From positions 26,277 to 90,276 of the forward strand of contig JAFQOE010000003.1 of assembly GCA_017395635.1 (NCBI GenBank): 64,000 nt of DNA, in the 5' to 3' direction. Made by a program: the position numbers and the translations under genes. Source of the DNA: Lachnospiraceae bacterium (lineage in GTDB: Bacteria; Bacillota; Clostridia; Lachnospirales; Lachnospiraceae). Positions 27,200 through 35,613 of the stretch are shown here, one piece after another. Numbering within the stretch: the stretch's first letter is position 1; the number at the start of each line of letters is the position of its first letter. Below the pieces are notes generated by a model that saw only the letters and a list, made by a program, of their open reading frames with translations, made no database searches and was not told the origin of the DNA.

Positions 27200-27391
27200 A
27201 TGAGTAATCAAACAAAGAAAAATGCACAGAGCGCGTTAAACAGATTCAAATTTGAGGTAGCAAACGAAATTGGTGTACCTCTTAAGGAAGGTTATAACGG
27301 TGACCTTACTTCTCGCCAGAACGGTTCTGTAGGAGGAACCATGGTTAAGAAAATGATTGAAGCACAAGAACGCGCTATGAGCGAAAACTAA
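27200..27391 (+). CDS. Alpha/beta-type small acid-soluble spore protein
   Basis: Alpha/beta SASPs coat and protect DNA in dormant spores and are degraded at germination by the Gpr protease. The 63-residue protein has the Gpr-type site KFEVANE (cut expected after FE) and the strongly conserved GYNGDLTSRQNGSVGGTMVKKMI. AAAGGAGG precedes the ATG. It is a single-gene unit ended by its own terminator. This is the clearest evidence that the organism is or descends from a spore former. Confidence 0.95.
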   Translation: MSNQTKKNAQSALNRFKFEVANEIGVPLKEGYNGDLTSRQNGSVGGTMVKKMIEAQERAMSEN

Positions 27392-27442
27392 ACTGCTTCA
27401 CATCAAAATACCAATAATCATGTAATTTCTTGATTATCAGAC

Positions 27443-27507
27443 AAAGTGCTCATCAATTGGATTCTTATTCTATTATGTAGAAATAATCCATGCTGATGAG
27501 CACTTTT
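27443..27507. terminator. Terminator of the SASP gene, possibly bidirectional
   Basis: AAAGTGCTCATCA pairs perfectly with TGATGAGCACTTT across a 39-base loop; TTTT follows on the plus strand. It is also positioned to stop recG transcripts coming from the other side. Confidence 0.7.
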
Positions 27508-27549
27508 AACATTAAGAATATACAATCAACTTCTAATGTAGCCTTTATG

Positions 27550-29568
27550 TTACAACTGTATATTATTCAACTTACAATCCTCCATAAGAATTTCAAAAGA
27601 ATATTCTTCCTGCTCCAAAAAATCAATCGCATCATTTGCCATTTTTAGCGTATTCGCATTGTTATAAATGTCACCTAGTTGAAATAGCAAATCACCACTT
27701 TGTCTTACTCCAAAAAAATCACCCGGTCCACGAAGCTTCAAATCTTCATTTGCAATATGAAAGCCATCATTGGATGTATTCAAAACATTCAATCTCTCTA
27801 ATGCTTCTTTACGCTCTGTTCCACAAAGCATAATACAATATGACTGTGCATCTCCTCTACCAACACGACCTCTTAGCTGATGAAGTTGTGCCAAACCAAA
27901 TTTCTCTGCATTTTCAATCATCATCACTGTAGCATTTGGATTGTTAATTCCAACCTCTATAACTGTTGTAGAAACCAAAATATCAATCTTCTTTTCTGAA
28001 AAATCATGCATAATCTGATTCTTTTCATCTGGTGACATTTTACCATGCAGATAAGAAACACTAATATCTTTCGGGAATACATTCAATAAATTTTCCTGGT
28101 ATTCTACAACATTTTCTGCTTCTACGTTCTCACTTGCTTCCACCATTGGACAAATAATATATATCTGATGTCCTCTACTAATCTCATCTTGCATAAACTT
28201 ATATGCTGTGGGGCGATACTTAGGTCCAACCACACAATTCTTAATTGGCTTTCTATTCGCCGGCATATCCTTCATAATTGATATATCCAAATCACCATAC
28301 ATAATAATTGCAAGGGTTCTCGGAATCGGCGTTGCACTCATAACAAGTACATGTGGTTCATTTCCTTTTTCCGAAAGTAATGCTCGTTGTCGAACTCCAA
28401 AACGATGCTGTTCATCTGTAATCACAAGAGCCAGATTATTATAAACAACCTTATCCTGTATTAGTGCATGAGTTCCTATTAATATATCTATTTCACCTCT
28501 TGCAAGTGCATCATATATCTTTCTTTTTTGCGATATTTTTGTAGAACCTACCAACAACTCAACTTTTACCCCAAAGGATTCCAAATCTTTCTTCACTCCT
28601 TTGTAATGTTGCGTTGCTAATACTTCTGTAGGTGCCATAAATGCTGCCTGATATCCATTTTTAACCGCAGACAACAATGCAATTTCAGCAACTATAGTCT
28701 TGCCCGACCCAACATCTCCCTGAATCAAACGATTCATAACAGTGCTTCCTGTCATATCCTTTCGAATCTCTTCTATTGCTGTTTTTTGCCCTTTCGTTAA
28801 TTCAAATGGCAATTGACTTATAAATTCCTCTGTTTCCTTCCATTTGTCTATGACAAAATGATTCTCTACTTTAACAGTCTTCTTTCTTAATATCCGCATA
28901 TGCAAAATAAACCAGAAAAATTCATCAAACACCAAACGTTCCCGACAGGCAATAACCTCATCAAAATTCTCCGGAAAATGAGAACCTTGTATTGCATCAG
29001 CCAACGGCATTAACCCAAACTTTTCACGTACCTTCTCCGGAATTCTATCCTCCAGCTCTGAAAGTAACGGTAATGCCGCATACATTGCTTTTGTTACAAC
29101 TTTATTACTTAATCCTTCTGTCAACGGATACACCGGTTGTAAAGAAGACAACTTTTCCATATATTGCGTTTGTGTATAATACTCCGGATGCTCCATTACG
29201 CGTTGATTATTACGAACTGACATCATTCCAACAAAATAGTATGTTTGTCCAATATGAAACACTTGTTTCAAAAAAGGAGAGTTAAACCAAATAAGTTTCA
29301 CTGTTCCTGTTCCATCTTTAACCATACATGTAACAATTTTCAAGTTACGAATCTTTTTAATGTCAACATAAGACTGTATCGTTGCCTTAATTGTAACACG
29401 CGTTCCACACTCTGCTTCCTCAATATTAACCGGCTCATCATAACTTAAATATGTTCTAGGATATAATCTTAACAAATCATCTATCGTATGAACTTTTAGT
29501 TTTTCAAATAAGACAGCCGTCTTAGGACCTACTCCTTTCAAACTGTCAACTCTATCAAAAATCTGCAT
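27550..29568 (-). CDS. recG: ATP-dependent DNA helicase RecG
   Basis: RecG remodels stalled forks and Holliday junctions. The 672-residue protein has the N-terminal wedge/OB domain (LKGVGPKTAVLFEKL, TIKATIQSYVDIK), Walker A GDVGSGKTIVA, the DEQHRFGV box, SATPIPRTL and helicase motifs ending LHQLRGRVGRG. A longer frame opens at a TTG at 29580, but the ATG at 29568 has TTGGAG six bases upstream. It lies downstream of asp23-fakA with a terminator between; the same gene order exists in Bacillus. Confidence 0.97.
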   Translation of the reverse strand: MQIFDRVDSLKGVGPKTAVLFEKLKVHTIDDLLRLYPRTYLSYDEPVNIEEAECGTRVTIKATIQSYVDIKKIRNLKIVTCMVKDGTGTVKLIWFNSPFLKQVFHIGQTYYFVGMMSVRNNQRVMEHPEYYTQTQYMEKLSSLQPVYPLTEGLSNKVVTKAMYAALPLLSELEDRIPEKVREKFGLMPLADAIQGSHFPENFDEVIACRERLVFDEFFWFILHMRILRKKTVKVENHFVIDKWKETEEFISQLPFELTKGQKTAIEEIRKDMTGSTVMNRLIQGDVGSGKTIVAEIALLSAVKNGYQAAFMAPTEVLATQHYKGVKKDLESFGVKVELLVGSTKISQKRKIYDALARGEIDILIGTHALIQDKVVYNNLALVITDEQHRFGVRQRALLSEKGNEPHVLVMSATPIPRTLAIIMYGDLDISIMKDMPANRKPIKNCVVGPKYRPTAYKFMQDEISRGHQIYIICPMVEASENVEAENVVEYQENLLNVFPKDISVSYLHGKMSPDEKNQIMHDFSEKKIDILVSTTVIEVGINNPNATVMMIENAEKFGLAQLHQLRGRVGRGDAQSYCIMLCGTERKEALERLNVLNTSNDGFHIANEDLKLRGPGDFFGVRQSGDLLFQLGDIYNNANTLKMANDAIDFLEQEEYSFEILMEDCKLNNIQL

Positions 29569-29600
29569 CCTAATCTCCAAATATTAATTTTGTATAGAAA

Positions 29601-29623
29601 AGGACGACAAACCCTGCCGTCCT
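29601..29623 (-). terminator. Terminator of fakA
   Basis: GGACGGCA and TGTCGTCC arms form a stem followed by TTTTC on the minus strand, between fakA and recG. Confidence 0.7.
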
Positions 29624-29637
29624 TAAACAACTATATA

Positions 29638-31371
29638 CTATTCTACAGAAACAATGTAATAATATATCGGTTGACCACCATAGTTAAATTCAACATCACA
29701 ATCCGGATATGTTTCTTCTACATAATCCGCAAAAGATTGTGCATCCTCTTCTTTCACATCTGCACCATAGTAAATACTAATCAACTCAGAATCTTCATCT
29801 ACCATAACAGATAATAATTCTTTAGTAGTTGTGTCCAAATCCTTTGATACCGCCTTAATTCCGACATCATCAATACCCATGATGTCACCAGCATTAATTT
29901 CTTTACCATCAATATTGGTATCACGAACCGCATAGGTAACCTGACCAGTCTTCACATTACCCATCTCTTTCGTCATATTGGCAAGATTATCCTCACCTTT
30001 TTTATTCGGATCAAACGCAATTAACGACGCAACACCTTGCGGTGCTGTTTTTGAAGGTACCACAACAATCTCCTTATCCTCCGTCAAATCTCGCGCCTGG
30101 TTCGCAGCCAAAATAATATTTTTATTATTCGGTAAAATGTAAATAGTGTTAGCATTCACCTTTTCAATTGCATTCAACATATCTTCTGTACTTGGATTCA
30201 TAGTCTGACCACCCTCAATTAAGTAATCAACACCTAAATCCTTGAATATATCGTTCATACCTTCACCAACTGAAACTGCAATAAATCCATATTCTTTACG
30301 TTTTTCTTCTAATGGTTCTTTCTTTGTCTCTTTCGTAGCATTTCTTTCAGCTGCCTGATTAGCAGCCATAGCTTCTGCTTCCATAATTACTTTCTCTCTA
30401 TGCTCTTCACGCATATTATCCACTTTCATGCTAGTTAAAGAACCATATGTCAAGCCACGCTCAAATGCAAGACCCGGATGATTTGTGTGAACATGAACCT
30501 TCACAATCTCATCATCAGAAACCACAACTAAAGAATCACCAATTGACTCCAAATACGATTTGAATTCTTCCTCAATCTTTTTATTATACTCTTTCTCAAG
30601 CATAATAATGAATTCCGTACAATATCCATACTTAATATGAGACGTATCAATTTGTTTACGGTCAATCCCAACTGAATTGGTAAGTTTAAGACCTGACGCA
30701 TCCGGAGCTGTCTTATTCTCTGCACCACTTGCATCATAACCATTAGAGAAATCATAAGTAACCTTTCCGGACAAAGCATCAAATGCACCTTCTAAAATCG
30801 TCATAAGACCTTCTCCACCCGAGTCCACAACTCCGGCTTCCTTCAATACAGGAAGCATATCCGGTGTCTTATCCAATACCTCTCTACCATATACCAACAC
30901 TTCTTCAAGGAATACCAAAAAGTCCTTCTTAGACCTGCTAAGCTCTGTTGCTTTATCCGCCATCCCCTTAGCTACAGTAAGAATCGTACCTTCTTTTGGT
31001 TTCATTACTGCTTTATATGCTGTTGCAATTGCTCTATTGAAGGCATTTGCAATATCTTCATTATTAATCTCTTTCTTATTCTCTAACTCTTTACACAAAC
31101 CACGAATCAGCTGAGACAGAATTACACCTGAATTACCTCTTGCACCACGCAAAGAACCTGTCGACATAGCTTTCGTAACACTCGAAAATGTTGGTTCTTG
31201 AATTGCCGCTACTTCTTTTGCTGCAGCCGTGATTGTAAGTGTCATATTTGTGCCTGTATCTCCATCCGGTACCGGAAACACATTCAATTCATTAATATAT
31301 TCTTTCTTCTCTTCGATTCTTTTTGCACCCGACAAAAAAGCGTATTGAAGACTTTTCGCATCAAAACTCAT
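29638..31371 (-). CDS. fakA: Fatty acid kinase catalytic subunit-like protein (YloV/FakA, DAK2 domain)
   Basis: FakA phosphorylates exogenous fatty acids bound to FakB so they can enter phospholipid synthesis. The 577-residue protein has the DAK2 domain with NVFPVPDGDTGTNMTLT, GARGNSGVILSQLIRG and DSGGEGLMTILEG. A middle domain (CTEFIIMLE, VKVHVHTNHPG) and a DegV-like C-terminal domain complete the family plan. It lies 17 bp after the Asp23 gene, the same pairing as yloU-yloV in Bacillus. No FakB gene is in the window. The fatty acid role is taken from the family. Confidence 0.9.
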   Translation of the reverse strand: MSFDAKSLQYAFLSGAKRIEEKKEYINELNVFPVPDGDTGTNMTLTITAAAKEVAAIQEPTFSSVTKAMSTGSLRGARGNSGVILSQLIRGLCKELENKKEINNEDIANAFNRAIATAYKAVMKPKEGTILTVAKGMADKATELSRSKKDFLVFLEEVLVYGREVLDKTPDMLPVLKEAGVVDSGGEGLMTILEGAFDALSGKVTYDFSNGYDASGAENKTAPDASGLKLTNSVGIDRKQIDTSHIKYGYCTEFIIMLEKEYNKKIEEEFKSYLESIGDSLVVVSDDEIVKVHVHTNHPGLAFERGLTYGSLTSMKVDNMREEHREKVIMEAEAMAANQAAERNATKETKKEPLEEKRKEYGFIAVSVGEGMNDIFKDLGVDYLIEGGQTMNPSTEDMLNAIEKVNANTIYILPNNKNIILAANQARDLTEDKEIVVVPSKTAPQGVASLIAFDPNKKGEDNLANMTKEMGNVKTGQVTYAVRDTNIDGKEINAGDIMGIDDVGIKAVSKDLDTTTKELLSVMVDEDSELISIYYGADVKEEDAQSFADYVEETYPDCDVEFNYGGQPIYYYIVSVE

Positions 31372-31388
31372 ACCTTGACTTAGACCTC

Positions 31389-31748
31389 CTAATCAATCAC
31401 TCGCACGCCTTCTACAAAGACATTAATTGTTTCCACTTGCATGCTTGTAAACTCTTCCACTTTATATCGAACCGTTGACATTAAATTCTCTGCAACAGTA
31501 GATATGCTTACACCATAGGCTACAACAATATGAAAATCAATTGCAATTGAATTGTTCTCTCCAATTGTTACATTGACTCCTTTGGATACACTGTCACCAC
31601 GAAGAAGCTTCACAAATCCATCTTTCACATTAACAGTTGCCATGCCCACAATACCAAAACATTCAATTGCCGAAAGTCCCGCAAATTGAGCAATCACTTC
31701 ACTTTCAATAATCACTTCACCATTACTGGTTTCTAATTCTATTTTCAT
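31389..31748 (-). CDS. Asp23/Gls24 family envelope stress protein (YloU)
   Basis: The 119-residue protein has the Asp23 pattern: GEVIIESEVIAQFAGLSAIECFGIVGMA, then a DFHIVVAYGVSISTVAENLMSTVRYKVEEFT segment and INVFVEGVRV at the end. Asp23 proteins are membrane-associated and linked to envelope homeostasis in staphylococci; the role here is not established. It is the first gene of the operon with fakA and is divergent from rpmB. Confidence 0.93.
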   Translation of the reverse strand: MKIELETSNGEVIIESEVIAQFAGLSAIECFGIVGMATVNVKDGFVKLLRGDSVSKGVNVTIGENNSIAIDFHIVVAYGVSISTVAENLMSTVRYKVEEFTSMQVETINVFVEGVRVID

Positions 31749-31902
31749 ATATGCCTCCTTATCTGACTAATCTATATAGCCTACATATAATCTTTATATA
31801 ATTTTATTAAATAAACCATTGTCTATTATTGCTAATAATACCATTCCTATAAGTCTTCTGCAAGCAGAAATGAAAAAAAGCAATATTTTTTTAAATTTGT
31901 AC

Positions 31903-31931
31903 TTGCATTCTTATTATACTTCTGTTAAAAT
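31903..31931 (+). promoter_or_regulatory. Promoter of rpmB
   Basis: TTGCAT and TAAAAT are 17 bases apart, about 50 bp before the rpmB ATG. Confidence 0.55.
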
Positions 31932-31979
31932 TGACGTGTTGCAAACCGATAGGTTAATATATTCAAGGAGGTGCAAGTC

Positions 31980-32165
31980 ATGGCAAAGTGTTCAGTATGT
32001 GATAAAGCTGCTCATTTTGGAATCAAGGTGAGCCATTCTCATAGAAGATCCAACAAGATGTGGAAATCAAACATTAAGAAAGTTAAGGCAAATGTTAACG
32101 GTACACCTAAGAGAATTTATGTTTGTACTTCATGCTTAAGATCTGGTAAAGTAGAAAGAGCTTAA
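31980..32165 (+). CDS. rpmB: 50S ribosomal protein L28 (zinc-binding form)
   Basis: The 61-residue protein is L28: MAKCSVCDKAAHFG, VSHSHRRSNKMWKSNIKKV and RIYVCTSCLRSGKVERA. The two pairs CSVC and CTSC form a zinc ribbon, so this is the C+ form that depends on zinc. The frame opens three codons earlier, but AAGGAGG eight bases before the ATG at 31980 fixes the start. It is divergent from asp23-fakA-recG, conserved in Bacillus. Confidence 0.98.
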   Translation: MAKCSVCDKAAHFGIKVSHSHRRSNKMWKSNIKKVKANVNGTPKRIYVCTSCLRSGKVERA

Positions 32166-32178
32166 TAGTTTATGAAAG

Positions 32179-32207
32179 AAAAGAGGACCTGATGGTTCTC
32201 TTTTTTT
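32179..32207 (+). terminator. Terminator of rpmB
   Basis: AGAGGACC and GGTTCTCT arms with a TGAT loop are followed by seven T residues. Confidence 0.85.
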
Positions 32208-32219
32208 ATGCCATTATGC

Positions 32220-32357
32220 TCAGCATCTACAAAACAAAACATACGCAATAACAAGCGTAATTATCACTACTACAAAATTCCAGAATCCTTTCAACAAAAA
32301 ATCTACAATCATTCCAACACTAAACCAAAAGAAAGCAAAACCCCATACTCTTTTCAT
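32220..32357 (-). CDS. Small 45-residue membrane protein
   Basis: A 45-codon frame starts at ATG 32357, preceded by CGGAGGG at four to five bases, and ends with TGA at 32220. The product begins MKRVWGFAFFWFSVGM, has two predicted membrane segments split by a DFLLKGFWN turn, and ends LFCRC. The strong ribosome binding site, hydrophobic two-helix build and same-strand position 78 bp below gerW support a real gene. Small proteins of similar look are familiar from clostridial genomes, but no function is known to me. The last part of the frame approaches the rpmB terminator on the other strand. Confidence 0.65.
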   Translation of the reverse strand: MKRVWGFAFFWFSVGMIVDFLLKGFWNFVVVIITLVIAYVLFCRC

Positions 32358-32435
32358 AATCCCTCCGTGTTCAACACATACCAATTATAAAATAGTATAT
32401 TCCGATTCTGCTTCCTTTGTGACTCTATTCCTAAT

Positions 32436-32834
32436 TTATTTTTCTACATTTGTTACAACATTCGAAACTGCAACTTCAACTTCTTCTGTAATTACGTCTT
32501 TATTTCCTTTCTTTTGGAAACGGTCAATTAAATCCGGCACCATATCAAGAACTTTTGTAACTGTGTCTTGATTCTTAACATTTACCAAACGAATCTGTCC
32601 ATCCTTAATTACTAATACTGCACTTGCAGTCATCTTTCCACCCATTCCACCAGCACCATTGTTCTTTTCTGTGCTGGAAAATGCACCTGCCGCTACACCG
32701 AAACTTACATCAACTAATGGAAGAATAATTGTATCTCCAATTGTGGTAGGTTCACCTACTACAGTCTTTGTCGATAAAAACTTATCCATACCTTGAAAAA
32801 GCGAACCTACAGTTGTGTTAAAATCATTAGCCAT
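32436..32834 (-). CDS. gerW: GerW/YtfJ family sporulation protein
   Basis: The 132-residue protein matches YtfJ (GerW), a forespore protein of Bacillus needed for normal L-alanine germination. Typical segments are VVGEPTTIGDTIILPLVDVSFGVAAG, a Gly-rich stretch NNGAGGMGGKMTASAVLVIKDGQ and a helical tail. It lies 12 bp downstream of the DUF2953 gene; the same pair (ytfJ-ytfI) occurs in Bacillus. It is probably expressed during sporulation. Confidence 0.92.
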   Translation of the reverse strand: MANDFNTTVGSLFQGMDKFLSTKTVVGEPTTIGDTIILPLVDVSFGVAAGAFSSTEKNNGAGGMGGKMTASAVLVIKDGQIRLVNVKNQDTVTKVLDMVPDLIDRFQKKGNKDVITEEVEVAVSNVVTNVEK

Positions 32835-32846
32835 CTTATTTCCCTC

Positions 32847-33800
32847 CTACGCTTCTATTATAGTTTGTACTTTCTTTATTACTTTTATAAGATTTTTATT
32901 AAGTATAATCTTAATTAACAACTTTACAAGCGGAAAAAGTCGAAATTTTCCACTTCCATTCAAATATCCGTCTATACATGATTTTTCAAAATCAGGAGCA
33001 ATTGTCAGAAATGAATCATAACACGCAAGAAACATACCAATCACGCCTAACGCCTGACCTGTAACAGCCGGATCTTCAAACCCGAAATGAATATAACCTT
33101 CCAATTTCTTAGGTCTAATTATAAACCATAAGGTCTTTATATACAAAATCAAATCTGTTTTCGCTACTTGAAAACGCTTGGAATGGTAAACCTTTATTAA
33201 TGCTTCACGCTTATCGTTGAGTTTCTGAAGTTTGTGAACAAATCGATTGATTCGAACCTTAACATCACCAATCTTTTTTCGAAATTTATAAATAATCGAT
33301 TTCTTATGAGGGTGATGCTTCTTTTTTTCCAAACCAATCTTCCGCTTTTCGTCATTTAATTTATACGATGCATCGGACTTATCATTTGCTTCAATCACTA
33401 ACTCTGATTCATCATTCGAAATACTATTCTTCTCATCAAGAGGACTCTCTACTTCTTTCTTAACCACCTCTTTACCGTCATCGAAATTATCATCTTTCTC
33501 TTTTTTAGAAGAATCAAAAAACTTCTTACCCAACCAGGAAAGAGGAACATCGGTATTTGTCATAACCACTCCGCCGAACATTCGAACAATATATTCAAAT
33601 TTCTTGTCACGATAATTTGCAGTCACCTTCAATAAAATCGGAGTCCATTTAATCAATACATCGGCTTTCGCATTTTCCTTGTATTCCCCTGATAACTGAT
33701 AACGAATCGGAACAAATAATAGAATACCCAATATTAAAATCAACAATGCTAAAATAACCAGAATTACTATTCCGATTACCTTCAATATGGATAAAATCAT
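32847..33800 (-). CDS. DUF2953 domain membrane protein (YtfI-like)
   Basis: The 317-residue protein has an N-terminal membrane helix (ILKVIGIVILVILALLILILGILLFVPIRY), a charged variable middle (about 95-160, rich in Lys, Glu, Asp, Ser), and a C-terminal DUF2953 part with the motifs KTDLILYIKTLWFIIRP, GFEDPAVTGQALG and PDFEKSCIDGYLNGSGKFRL. Its ATG overlaps the stop of the preceding gene by one base (TGATG), a sign of translational coupling; a TTG one codon earlier is less likely. YtfI is linked to sporulation through its neighbour YtfJ; its function is unknown. Confidence 0.85.
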   Translation of the reverse strand: MILSILKVIGIVILVILALLILILGILLFVPIRYQLSGEYKENAKADVLIKWTPILLKVTANYRDKKFEYIVRMFGGVVMTNTDVPLSWLGKKFFDSSKKEKDDNFDDGKEVVKKEVESPLDEKNSISNDESELVIEANDKSDASYKLNDEKRKIGLEKKKHHPHKKSIIYKFRKKIGDVKVRINRFVHKLQKLNDKREALIKVYHSKRFQVAKTDLILYIKTLWFIIRPKKLEGYIHFGFEDPAVTGQALGVIGMFLACYDSFLTIAPDFEKSCIDGYLNGSGKFRLFPLVKLLIKIILNKNLIKVIKKVQTIIEA

Positions 33801-34123
33801 CAACTCACCTTAAAATAATCCTTAATTGGAATTTTCCCATCTTTCAATCCAACATCCAACACAATCTGCTCAATCATATGAAATGCTGCATCTCTAGTTG
33901 TAGCCAAACCAACCACAACTAATTCAACATCCATCTTTTGATAATATACTTGTAACAATTCCGGATACCAATATACTTCCAATATTCCTTCTTCCCCTAA
34001 TGGTAATGTTACTAAAAACAAATCCAACTTAGGAGATTTTCTTTTTAACTTTTTCTTAAAGGAAGTAAGCTTTCTATCCGAGATTCCTTCGCTATACAAT
34101 TGTTCGTGAATCTGGATATCCAT
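33800..34123 (-). CDS. Conserved small protein of unknown function
   Basis: The 107-residue protein is soluble by appearance. Visible features are a basic stretch KKKLKRKSPKLD near residue 25, a beta-rich middle (LFLVTLPLGEEGILEVYWYPELLQVYY) and ELVVVGLATTRDAAFHMIEQIV. I do not recognise the family. Its stop overlaps the start of the DUF2953 gene, and AGGTGA precedes its ATG. The position suggests joint work with the DUF2953-GerW pair, which is inference. Confidence 0.6.
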   Translation of the reverse strand: MDIQIHEQLYSEGISDRKLTSFKKKLKRKSPKLDLFLVTLPLGEEGILEVYWYPELLQVYYQKMDVELVVVGLATTRDAAFHMIEQIVLDVGLKDGKIPIKDYFKVS

Positions 34124-34143
34124 CTAATCACCTACTTTATTTT

Positions 34144-35550
34144 CTAATCCTCTTCCATCATATCTTCTAAAATCTTAGCACAAGCCATCAACTCTCCTGC
34201 ATTACTACAATGGTTCAAACTATATTCAATATAATCCTTAACTTCTTGTTGAGAGTTAAAAAGAACCGGCATATTTGAAAATAATGCTGCCATAACAGCT
34301 CGATTCACTTCCTTAGAATGAGAACCAAAAAAGTTGGTAAGCATCGCAACAAGCTCATCTCTCTTAGTAGTTATATAGACCGTATCAGCTAACTCTTGTG
34401 TTTCTTCGTGTTCCAAATCAACAAACAAACTATTTGACATTAATTTGGAAATCATAGATAAGCTATTAAAAATCTTATCCAACATAATCCAAGAAATCGT
34501 ATCCTTATGTTCCTGTGTCACTTCGAACAGAATGCTCTCATATTGCATAATATCGTCCCCAAGTTCCTCCTGAACACCTTCAATTTGCATAAATCCTTCA
34601 TCTACCACCTCAGGAATATCTGCATCAGAGATAAATGCATCGTGCAATCCCTTTATCATATTTACACAAACCTCAGACACACAATCTTGATTTTTCTCGT
34701 ATGGTAATGCCAGCAATACAGCATACAAATCATTCACAATCTCCATTACCAACAAGTAATTACTTACTAATTCCGTTAAATATTCTGTAACAAATGAAAA
34801 TTGTTCCATAACAGTGTTATATAATTCCAAATTCATTGTCTTGAAGTCTGTATTCTGTAATTCTCTAATAAAACCAACAATAGCAGGATACGCATCATCA
34901 AAGTTATTCGGTAACTCTAACAATGCTGTAGACTTTAACATCGCCACAAAATCATCCACAGACGACTTGTCCGAACCGTTATAAATATTCAATGTATCCG
35001 TCAAATAATCAAAGAATCGATTCTTCGTCATACGAATCGGTAATTGTCCGGTTACCATCTGTATTTTGCTATTTACAACCATTTTATCATTGTCAGTAAA
35101 CAAATATCGGAATACCTTGGCAGCCAATTCCGTCTCTTCCACAGAGAATTCTTGCCCTTTTACTGTATACTCAATACGATTTAACACATATTCATAAATT
35201 TGTAATGCATCTGTATATGCTGTAAGTATCGCCATTTTGTTTGTAATTTCATCTCGTAAACCATGAATTGTTTTAATCATTTCTTCATAATCTGCCACCA
35301 TTTCATCTGCAAGAACCGTTTGAAACAGCATTGTATGTATCTTATCAACCGCACCTGACAAGTATTCATCCTTAGTAATACCATTCGTTTCATCTTGAAT
35401 TTCTTTGATGGTATAATAATTTAACACCAAATGAATCAAACTATATTCATAGGTTGCGTTAATATATGCATTCGCATAAGCAGGCAAATTCATCTCTAAA
35501 TCTGTTCCCTGCAAAATATCCTTTATAATCTTTTTGTTCTCTTTCTTCAT
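34144..35550 (-). CDS. Large helical cytoplasmic protein of unknown function
   Basis: The 468-residue protein is acidic and almost entirely helical by composition, with no signal peptide or membrane segment. There are only two cysteines in the mid-region and two near the C-terminus, and no Walker, zinc or other catalytic motif was seen. The ribosome binding site AAAGGAA precedes ATG 35550. It lies 20 bp upstream of the small unknown gene and thus heads the likely operon with DUF2953 and gerW. The helical-repeat character suggests a scaffold or binding protein, which is inference only. Confidence 0.55.
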   Translation of the reverse strand: MKKENKKIIKDILQGTDLEMNLPAYANAYINATYEYSLIHLVLNYYTIKEIQDETNGITKDEYLSGAVDKIHTMLFQTVLADEMVADYEEMIKTIHGLRDEITNKMAILTAYTDALQIYEYVLNRIEYTVKGQEFSVEETELAAKVFRYLFTDNDKMVVNSKIQMVTGQLPIRMTKNRFFDYLTDTLNIYNGSDKSSVDDFVAMLKSTALLELPNNFDDAYPAIVGFIRELQNTDFKTMNLELYNTVMEQFSFVTEYLTELVSNYLLVMEIVNDLYAVLLALPYEKNQDCVSEVCVNMIKGLHDAFISDADIPEVVDEGFMQIEGVQEELGDDIMQYESILFEVTQEHKDTISWIMLDKIFNSLSMISKLMSNSLFVDLEHEETQELADTVYITTKRDELVAMLTNFFGSHSKEVNRAVMAALFSNMPVLFNSQQEVKDYIEYSLNHCSNAGELMACAKILEDMMEED

Positions 35551-35613
35551 GTTACAATTCCTTTTCTATTTTTTATATATAACGTTATCCTACACCGAAC
35601 TGTTACTATTTGA

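Noticed and set aside
32208..32390. 60-codon plus-strand frame after rpmB
   Set aside because: It begins in the rpmB terminator and has no ribosome binding site; the minus-strand 45-codon frame in the same place has a strong one.
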